Source: Leucocoprinus leucothites (Eukaryota > Basidiomycota > Agaricomycetes > Agaricales > Agaricaceae). Taken from it: a stretch of DNA of 64,000 nt. The stretch covers positions 1,426,001 through 1,490,000 of the forward strand of contig JAACJO010000005.1 in assembly GCA_013368445.1 (NCBI GenBank), given 5' to 3'. Below, piece after piece: positions 55,214-64,000 of the stretch (positions are counted from its first letter, which is position 1; the number at the start of each line of letters is the position of its first letter). Under the pieces are notes generated by a model. The model worked only from the letters and a program-made list of their open reading frames with translations, ran no database searches and had not been told where the DNA came from. Made by a program: the position numbers and the translations under genes.

Positions 55214-58200
55214 TCAGGGTGAAAGTGATCCAGTTGTTTGTGAGGTCACAGACGGCGAAGGCTCTCTAATCCTTCGAGCAGCACCTAGCCGGTTCCACTG
55301 GGCCCTACGTCCACCCACATCATCGGAAGCACTCGAGCGCGGTCCGCGGCTAGGAGGCGTACTTTCCGCCAGGGCCGAAGCAAACAGGGAGGCACCACCG
55401 ATTTCTCGTGATTCCACCCCGTTCACACTTGAACCACGACGGCTCGCTGTGCTGGAGAAAGGAAATCTGGGGCGGGGAGGACTTAAATCAGATTTGCCTT
55501 GTTGATTTTGATGCACATTGGTTCGCAAAAGGCTGACAATCCCAGTGCCCTGTCCCAACCCAAATGGGGATCGCGAAAGGCGAGATGGCCGTGAACGCCC
55601 TCCAGTAAAAGCAGTGTCATGATCTTCCAATGCTTCGTTGTTGTCTCTAGCATGTTCCTCGATCGACGGGACCAGTGGGGTGCTGCGCCGTGATATTAAT
55701 GAACCCCTTGGCCGAGTCGGAAGTGGCTTAGTGGATGATATTGGTGTAGACTCATGTGGAGGTGATGCCGATAAGGATGGAGAAGTTGTGATGGGTGGTG
55801 GGCCATTGATTCCCCGTGTGCCGTTCGTGGGTAGCCGAAGGTACCGCGCCCTACTAGAGGCAAATGAATACGTTAGAAGCTATGGGGTATTCCGAGCTGA
55901 ACACTGACGCGACCGCTTTTAACACTAATCTTGCACGATATGCTTCCAGCCATTGATTGAAAATTTGACCTGCAAGCGGTTATCCATAAATGATACTGCT
56001 TGATGTGAGTGAAACATCTCAGAAGACATACACAAGAACATATTGTCATGCTTCTCCCTGACTCTCCTAGCCTTCTGTGCTAGTGGTAAAGCCTCGCGCC
56101 ACTTGATGTAAAATTTCTTCTTAGTCCGCTGTGCGTTGAACTTAACAGCCATGATCGCAGGCCTACTCTAAATACAAGAGTAAGTTTCAACTAGAAGGCA
56201 CTCTGAACGGAATTTTACCCTTGCTTTAGTGTGCCAGACACTAAAAGCTTGATACATCAAGTTTTGCTGACTTCGCATCAACATCTCAATTTCCTGCGAG
56301 AGTAATGCATGAGGTCACTTGCTTAATTGTTCAAAGATAGGAAACGGCTCGTACCAACGGTCGAAGGCGCCTTTCGAGATAGTTAGATCTCCATTTGTTC
56401 CATACCGCCTGTAGTACCCGATTCTTGTTCTCGTCTTCCTTCTTCTGCAGAACGTATCTGCGATGCTGTACCATGTGAGCTACATTTTTCCATCGGTGGA
56501 AGAAGCGACGTAGTGTATCTGAAGAGTGCTTTCAGCCTGGACCCGTATGGGCTGTAATATGCACCCTCACCTTCTTCTTTCAAGGCTAGATGATCTTCTA
56601 GGAGCTTAAGGTTCTCTTTGTGACGCACATGGACGGACTTTAAACGAGTCCAAGCATCCCTACTTTGTGTTAGTGGTGGTCACTCCGCCTGCGCTTTTTA
56701 CTAACCTTTCTAGCTTCATGGTGTAGATTTCGATAGCATGCAGCTCTCGTTCTCGCATAAATATCACGCGCTGGGTCCAATGTGACAGTGCACCCCGTCC
56801 AGTTCGCTGAAATGTAGGTCAGAGATAATTACAGTTCTATACAAGTATAATTTTGAACCTACCTGCTGGACCCGCTCTTGTACGAGCAGTTCAGCTTGGG
56901 CACAACGCCTCCTCTTGTGCGTGAGTAGGAGCCAGCCTGAAATTCCCTTAAGATACAATCAGGATTGAAGAATGGAACCAAGCTTACGATATAGAACTCG
57001 CGCTGCTTGACGGTCTTGAAGTTTTTTTACCATCTTCTGTCGTTTGCGTTCTTCCACCCCTTCTCGGAATCGCGACAACCATTTAAGCCCGGTCTTTTTG
57101 AGAAGGTAATCATTATAAAAGCGCGCAGCCACTTCATAAGCACCGTGGTGTAATTTGCAAGCCGCTTGCCAATGGGAAAGTGCTGCCGAGATTACACGTA
57201 TGCTTGTTTTTTGATAAAAGACAGCGGCGAGTTCTTAAAACCACCAATCAGCTGAGAAACGATGTCAAGTCATTGAAATTGCATCACCCTCTTGCTGACG
57301 GTTTTGAACCATTTTCTTTTTCCAAGTCAAAAAGCTCCGGAGTAAGAGCTTTTGCTCCCGCTGGCGGTCTACCTCCCTCCCGCGAACATGTGCTATCCAC
57401 ACACGGAGTATGGCACATGCAAGGATCTTGTCTCGGCGAGCTGAATGCTTATCTGCGCGAGCTTCAAGTGCCTAGATGACGATGATTAACGGGGTTCAAG
57501 TCGAGATCAACTAACTAGTCTTACTCCAATCTTCTGGACTGCAGTTTGCCATCGAACAAGAAATCGCTTCTTCAAGCAGCAATCTCTGAGGAACGTTGCC
57601 CTACGGTAATCATACCTGAATCGGGATGTTAACTGTACGAAAATAATAGAGAAAGAGAGAGAACTTACGTGTGTTTTCTCCACATACTCCAAGCTTGCCA
57701 AATTATTCTTGCTTGAACACGCCGCCCCAGCTCCTTCTCTGCGCTTGTCTGCACGGCAACGGCTCGCCAAGCTTCCCAGTGTCCGAGTAGCAGCCTCTCG
57801 TCTCTCAGCGCAATCAAGTGCTCTGCTCTCCCTTCGATTTTGTCAATGCGCTGGAATATACCTTTCCATTTTAGATAAACCATTAGCAAAACTTTTGCTT
57901 CATATTGCTGATCTGCGAGTGCAAACTGATACTTCTGGCCCCATAAGACCCAGGCTTCTCTGAGAATGCGGGCATTTTGATGATCCTTAATCACCTTCAT
58001 TTTGTTCCGCATATCAGTTCGCCACCTTGTTTGCTTTTTCTCTCTCAGCTTCCTCCTCCAGAGGGCTAAGTATGTCGAGATTCGCCGTTCATTGTCCAGC
58101 ACAGCAACTTCATCATATATTGCCTTGTGAGAAGCAAGCGAGTTTCTCCAGTGGTGGAAAGCCAGGCGAAGAAGAAACGCGTTCCTAGCTTGATCAATTT

Positions 58201-59332
58201 GGGCATGCGAGGCCTGTACTTTCGACATGAGGTGGCTGTGGCTTCTTTATAGAAAGTGCGCGTACCATGATCCATTGGTAGCTCTCCATCCAAACCCCCC
58301 AACACCTGCCTACTAGTCTCTCTTCGCGGAATCGATCTGCCTCCGCTTCTAGTTGCTGAGCTCTTATCTTGTTCCAAACATCATCTTCATCTGTCGAGTC
58401 TTGGCCCCGGTTATGAATCACACCTCGATGAGCACTGGAAAAGCGATTGTTTGTCGTAGGTCGAGTTTTCTGCGATCTCACCGCAGGAGCTGGAGTGATT
58501 GAGTGTGCTTGCCGACGAAATCGTGCTTCCTTAGAAGTGAAGCCGTTGGGTGTTGGGGTATAGGGTGCAATGGTTTCGGCTTCTGATACAGATGTGTCAC
58601 TGGGAGGAGGGCGACCCCGCATAGATGCAGGTAGCCCACGCAAAGAGGAAATCATTGAAATCTTGGGTTGCTTATTTTGTGTCTTCAAGGGCTTTCCAGT
58701 AGTTGAGCGTCCTTTTGAAGGGAAAATGTTTGAGGTATGGTGGTATTGGAGGGCATCAACAGATTCGTCTTCACCGTCACGGTCCGAAGGGATGGTTTCC
58801 GCGTCAATGTCCTGTAAACTAAGTAAAACGGGCGGTGGTGCCTCTTGCACGAGCTTTGAACGCGTTTTGACGCGTGCTGATGCGGTTCCGTCGCTGCGCT
58901 TCGTGTATTGTTGTGACTACCAATTTGAGAGTCAGAGTTGGAGAAGGCTCAAGGCTGAAGAGATCACACCTCCGGATAGCATCTTTTCACAGCTTCCCAC
59001 TTTTCGCCCCAGTTCTTTCCCTTCATAGTCCCAAGCTTCAATAGCTTTCCGTAGAACCTTACTTCACCAGCATCCATGCCCCATTCCTTGAGGACATCAT
59101 TATAAGCCTTGAAGACGAGAGGGAAAGTGGTTGCGAGAGGCCCGGCACGGTGTATAACCGCTTCAATGAAGTCTATATCATCAGGGGCCAGATTCAGAAG
59201 TTCTGGCACAACGACAGTGGAACTGGAGATGACTGAGAGATCAATGGAGGGCGGCGCGGAGGGGACATGGGTGGGTTTAGCCAATCGCAGCGGAGGAGAC
59301 GCTCGTGTAGGTTGAAATAGGGGTGGAATCAT
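55214..59332 (-). CDS. SFI1: Sfi1-like centrin-binding spindle pole/centrosome protein
   Basis: Long helical scaffold that binds centrin along a series of repeats and forms the half-bridge of the spindle pole body. Start MIPPLFQPTRASPPLRLAKP at 59332. The N-terminal helical region contains DDIDFIEAVIHRAGPLATTF and LKEWGMDAGEVRFYGKLLKL, followed by a disordered Ser/Thr-rich linker. From about 58300 down to about 55950, repeats carry the L-x(7)-W or W-x-x-W spacing of Sfi1: VGRCWGVWMESYQW, RLAFHHWRNSLASHKA, YLALWRRKLREKKQ, REAWVLWGQKYQF, VYLKWKGIFQRI, LGHWEAWRAVAVQ and IIWQAWSMWRKHT. The C-terminal tail is Ser/Arg/Pro-rich, consistent with Cdk phosphorylation sites in yeast Sfi1, and ends SQTTGSLSP at 55214. 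Fifteen or more exons make exon borders provisional. Confidence 0.8.
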
Positions 59333-59626
59333 GACTGCTTCATGGGCTGACTTGGCGCAGCGAGGGAAGTAAGGGAGAGCGAGATGCGGACAACGCTGCA
59401 CACAACACTTGCTTGTTGAATGGCCTCACCTTCCATCACCGACGTGACTACTTCCAAATTTAGAAGTAATAATAGGGGTAGAGCATCAAGCGATTACTCG
59501 ATTCAACATTTATATATTATGATAATAAAACATCACGAGAGTATATGCTACATTATGCAAAGGCCAGCACCAAGGGCTCAAATAAACAAAATAATTATAC
59601 ATATCTGTTCATCTGAGAGTAGTCAA

Positions 59627-62192
59627 CTACCAAGGCTGCTGAACCTGGCCCAACATCGGAGGCCAAGGTTGTTGATTGGGAATCAAGGAACGTACGTCCA
59701 TGTTGGCGGACTCTGGAGATGAGAGTGATGGAGACGGGAAGTTTTGGGTCACAGTTCGAACAAAATGATTGAGGCTAAAGTCCATCTCGGCTTCACCATG
59801 TTGTTGGAATATTAGCCCATCTGTGAACTCTGGGGTGATAGTAGGCGTCGATGGGTCGATAAATGAGGTATCAGGCCAGGAGGATAGATGGGGCGGGGTA
59901 AAAGACCGGGCTGGCTCATAAGAAGAGGTGAAAGGTCCTGCAAAATCAGAGGTAGTATACAGTGCCTTGACATTGTGGCGTTCCATGAGCGAAGACAGAA
60001 ACTTGGAGTATAACGCTGGAGTGTGTCTTCCATCCAAGGCTACGTCCCGAGAACTCAAGACATCAATGAGTCGCGAAACAAGAATAATGATCTCCCGCTG
60101 TTGCCTTTCTTCCAGCAGCGGAAGGAATTTGGGTCGCAGCAGCTGTCAAGAACAGAACGTCAGTATACGATTTGTTTCAGGTAGGGAAATGAAGTTACAT
60201 TTATCAAGAATGCGGCAGCATAAGCGACATAGAGGAAATTTGCCTCCATCGCATAGCGGAGGTGTCCCGTAGGATAGAGTCGTTCAACCATAAACGAGAT
60301 TACCGTTTTGGCAGCAGCGAGGGCTCTTTTAAACACTTCACAATTTCGGGACATGCCACGTTTCAGAGCATGCCGGAAGGCCGCCGCTAGGACTACCAGA
60401 CGAAGGTAAGCAGTTATCCTATCAGGCTGTCAGTTCTGACCATTACGAAACGTGAGATGGAAACGAACATTTGCGTGGTGTTGGACCGATAATTGCATAT
60501 CGGGAGTGCTAGGTGTAAAATGAGTACGATGTCAAGCTGACTGCTCCAATGCAACTTACGCATGAACGTAAATTCCTCCTTGTAAGCAGTCACCCATATA
60601 TCTAACTCCCGCGCGAGTACTTCCTCTGTCCGCAAACAATCTATGATCAGATCAAAGCTCTAGAATTTTGTTAGGCCCAAGGTTATGCCAATTGCTGAAA
60701 CTGCTGACCTCTGGTAACTGACCCTTGTCGAATGAACTCAGAGTAGCCCGCCATTTGGCCATGATGATCAGGATCTGAACGTAAGCGACCAAATGCACGT
60801 CGAAAGCGGTATTCATTGAAGAAGATTTATGCCAGTTTCGGGTCGTCCTTGCCATGAAATCATCAAGCTTCACCATAGGCATCTTCCCGAATTGGATGGC
60901 GTGCGAACCATCCACACAATAACAGTTAAGCCATGTCCGAACCCTGTTTAGCCTTTGTCTCTCATCACATGTTTGGGGCGGAGGTTGATTCAGACCGAGT
61001 TCCATTGCCATCCTTAGAACAAGGCCATCAGCAACGAGCAACACCAAGAGTGGTTGACTTCACCTGATCGCAACACCCATCAACAACCAGCTTCTGTCTT
61101 CGGCCCACCGTTTACGGGGAGTCGGATAAACAGCCATGATCAAATATGCTTGACAAACATCAATACTCTGATTTCCCTCTACAAGTATCTGGCCAGCGAT
61201 ATCTCTTGCAAAATCCATGGCCAAGGGATATATGTCGGGTCGCGCGACATAGTAGCGCGATGCGACTGCACACACTAGGTGGAAATGAGTCTATGTAAAC
61301 AGCTAGTGAATAAGACACCACGTACTAACTGTGAAGAGGAAGGGACAAGACCAAATGAGGTTCTCGGCAGTGTGGAGTTCCGGGTCAAGTATCGAGAAAA
61401 ATGGCTTAAAACAAATTAGCAGGAAATCTTGGTGGGCATTATGCTAGCTCACGTTAATGCGTGCAAAATATCTGAAAAACCAAAACAAGGATGTGTAAGC
61501 GAAGACCACAACGTGTAGATGAGCTCATACAGTGAGAACAACTCTTGAATCTCTTCGGGATATAATCCACAGTATTTGATGATCAGAGGAGGCGTGACGT
61601 TCCGAGTGTGGGGAGCTACTCCAGTGTTAAAGTCGAGTCAATGGAAAGTGTTTCGAACTCACCACGGAAGAAAGCCATGGCAGCTGATTCGGGGCTCTTA
61701 CCCTTATAATCCCACTTTAGTGAAGACTGAACCCTAGGTTTATTGTGCACTGTTCCTCTAGTTAGTTTGAGTATAAAGAGGATTCTGAGGCATTACGTGC
61801 CGGATTCTGGACTTGCTTCTTTAACACTCGCTTTTCCTATCCAGTGGCGAATCTTCTGCTCTGCTTTGAGCTGGTCAAATTGCCGAAGCAAGTTCTGAAT
61901 CTGAATATCTTTTTCGTGTGCTTTTTCTTGCAGTTGTTCATGTGTACTAACGCCTGGATAAGCTAATGGGGACAGTCAGGAGACGGGAACGCTCACTCTG
62001 CAGGTTTGCGTTTCTTCCGTTCGCGGGGAGTACATGGTAGGCCTTTAGCCTGACACCGGCGACACTTTCGCTCCCCCGGCACGAACTCGCATCGTACCTA
62101 AGATATTATATCAGTGGACCAGCGGCTGTATGATGCAGATATAAACCCACTTTGACCGATTTACAGTCGACACACGCACCCGATCTTGACAT
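59627..62192 (-). CDS. Zn2Cys6 (Gal4-type) transcription factor with fungal_trans domain
   Basis: Nuclear regulator. The start ATG at 62192 opens MSRSGACVDCKSVK, and a 60-odd-nt intron (GTGGGT donor, TTAG acceptor) joins to VRCEFVPGERKCRRCQAKGL with the final cysteine following. The result is a full C-x2-C-x6-C-x8-C-x2-C-x6-C cluster. A basic linker (PRERKKRK) and a dimerisation coiled coil (HEKDIQIQNLLRQFDQLKAE) come next. The middle homology domain has IKYCGLYPEEIQELFSLYFA, FFSILDPELHTAENLIWSCP, LVEGNQSIDVCQAYLIMAVY and MAMELGLNQPPPQTCDERQR. Ten or so exons, about 690 residues. The tail is Pro/Ser/Gln-rich, as in activation domains, and ends in QVQQPW at 59627. The C-x2-C start and coiled-coil spacing fit Leu3/War1-like regulators, but the target is unknown. 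Confidence 0.88.
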
Positions 62193-64000
62193 CGACCTTC
62201 AGCTGGGCTTTAAGGTAAACAGCAGCGTACTCACGGTCTAGTGATAGCATTCACATCCTTGACATCCAGCTCCTGGACGTGTTCATCGTATTCACCAAAT
62301 CCTCCCCGGTCCTCCGTGCCAAAGCGAAAGAGAGTATTCGTTGTGGACATGCTGAGCTATCCGATGAGAGATCAGTCGCGGTATGTCGAGGTTTGATGGA
62401 TTGGCACTCTGAATGTAGCGGTCACAGAGCGAAGTCTCTTGCTTTCCCGGTAGCAGAGGTGTTGAGCAATACCCAGAGCGCGAAACCCAGCCGATTTAAA
62501 TTGATGATCTGGACTTGAACAAGAATAGCATAGAGATAGGCTGAAACAGAAGGCCGAACATAGCGGTTTCTGACAATTCATGACATGCCGAGAGATCGAC
62601 TCAGGTGTAGTACGTAGGGTGCAGCGTTGTAAGTAACCACTGGTGGTCCGGGGTCCGAGTGATCGAACACAACAAATCTTCACTAGCACGTAAATATAGA
62701 TCCTTCTGAGTAATCGAGATTAGGATGATGACCGTAGCCGAGCCGAACCCACAATACCACTCAGTTTGAATTGCCTGGGCGAATGGCTTCGCTATGAAAC
62801 AGTTTCATAGCTTTTCTTACAGGCAAGGGAAATAGATATTTGAAGCGTGCCAGTCTAATGTTCGCAGACGACTAGGTGTACTGTAGTGGTTTTCCTTTGA
62901 AGCAGACATTTCAGGAAAGCTGTGGTGGAAAGACGAATGGAGATGTCGCCACGCGCATCCTTAAACACGTGACAAACGAAAATAGAAATCACCGTTAGGT
63001 TCCGCATCAGTACTTCAGTAATCTACCAATTCCCCGACAGCTAGTTACAGCTCTTATGATGTGCTACTGAATGGCACGCTTCACTAGCAGCACGGTATGT
63101 GCGTTCAACCAGTTGCCTTGTACAATCGACCTTGCCTGGTGGCTTGAAAACCCAGTGATTTCCGACCTTCTCTGATTGCTGCTGCTTGGAGCACTTTTTT
63201 CTCAAATGCTTGCTTCTTCCGAAGCTTTCAGTAACACAAGGTTTACGCAAGACCCCCCGATCTCATCAGCATCTCCCCCGAGTCAACATGCACCAACATC
63301 ATGACTGTGGTACAAGTCATAGAAAGGTCCATAGGCTCGAGTTTATGGCCATGGCACACTTGTTAGGACATTTGATTGGACGTGAAAATCTGCTCCCCAG
63401 CTGCCAGTGGGTTATCATGGGCCCACGGCACACCCCCTGACTTGTCTATTTGATGGCTCTAAAAATAACCTCGTGCTATCAGGACCACCCAATAACAAAT
63501 GATGATTCCCGATTCACCGGACAAAAGGATTAAGGTTCTAAGCTTAGACGATGGATGATGGATACTTGCAATCGCGGCAGTATTCACGATGACGAGACCC
63601 ATTGACCTCAGCACACGAGCGAAAACTAATCTCAGTGTATTTCACACAGGACGGAGTCGGTGTTCTCAGTATTTGAAATAATACCTCCAGAATATGAACT
63701 CCGCGCTGAACGTTCGTAGGCACGTTCGCGTATTCCGCTTGGCAAAACGAAAGCACGATAATAGTTCTTTTCTCGGGGGAAATTCACACTCATAGAGTGG
63801 GAGGTAAGCAGCCAATGTTGACTTCTACAACCATAGCACTCGTCTGCTCACGCGTCGTATGACGCTCAGATATGCAAACGTGCGCTCCAAGGTTTTGGAC
63901 ATGTGCCTACAGCAAACTTGCTCCCCTCGACTCGAGAACATATATATATCATTGCTATCTACTCACAGAGGACTCAAGGTCACTCTCAACTCTGTTCGAG
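62193..64000. other. Gene-free stretch at window end
   Basis: About 1.8 kb upstream of the zinc-cluster gene. Open frames are all under 105 codons and none shows a motif. Near the right edge (about 63941-63950) a TATATATAT run is followed by sequence resembling a promoter leader, so a plus-strand gene may begin beyond the window. The rest may be regulatory DNA or decayed sequence. Confidence 0.45.

Overview
The window is nuclear DNA from a filamentous basidiomycete, most likely an Agaricomycete. The evidence is dense gene packing (about one gene per 2 kb on both strands), nearly every gene cut by many introns of about 49-60 nt with GTRNGY donors and CTRAY branch points, and fungal hallmarks: a Zn2Cys6 regulator, a Shr3 permease chaperone, a beta-adaptin without an ear domain, a GPI-anchored Ser-rich cupredoxin and Gyp7-type TBC proteins. 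No CRISPR array, rRNA, convincing tRNA or intact transposon was seen. Most exon joins were made by eye from open frame, splice signals and family conservation, so individual exon borders are provisional.

Layout. 1-2.1 kb: no gene recognised. 2.1-8.7 kb: inner nuclear membrane protein Src1/Heh1, a tiny IF1-type ATPase inhibitor, sulfide:quinone oxidoreductase and an Mso1-like exocytosis protein. 9.3-21.2 kb: GPI-anchored cupredoxin with a Met-rich tract, RNase MRP subunit (RMP1/NEPRO type), AP-1 beta-adaptin, OTU deubiquitinase, SmgGDS-like armadillo protein, peroxisomal enoyl-CoA isomerase. 21.9-32.6 kb: amino-acid permease, pirin, ribosome-assembly factor NSA1, GID ubiquitin-ligase subunit RMD5, TBC1D5-like RabGAP. 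32.9-45.2 kb: succinate dehydrogenase flavoprotein, splicing factor SPF45, an unnamed 118-residue protein, mitochondrial RsfS-type factor, SHR3, LETM1/Mdm38, ALKBH1, ribosomal protein S21. 45.6-54.8 kb: RabGAP Gyp7, a protein made of two tandem PD-(D/E)XK-like modules, aprataxin, a Gfo/Idh/MocA oxidoreductase, a coiled-coil protein, PIG-Y. 55.2-62.2 kb: Sfi1 centrin-binding protein and a Zn2Cys6 transcription factor. 62.2-64 kb: no gene recognised.

Most genes are housekeeping. Several act in the same processes without being physically linked: mitochondria (SQR, SDH1, LETM1, RsfS, possibly IF1 and ALKBH1), membrane traffic (AP-1 beta, Gyp7, TBC1D5-like, Mso1-like), amino-acid uptake (permease and its chaperone SHR3) and RNA work (RMP1, NSA1, SPF45, RPS21). 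Nine neighbouring pairs are divergent with 98-340 bp between start codons. The most unusual locus is 49252-50474, which reads as two overlapping small genes but resolves through a 56-nt intron into one gene encoding a perfect head-to-tail duplication of a nuclease-fold-like module. Other points of interest are a methionine-rich tract next to a type-1 copper site, an IF1-like inhibitor without a visible mitochondrial presequence, and two small genes that naive ORF calling hides.
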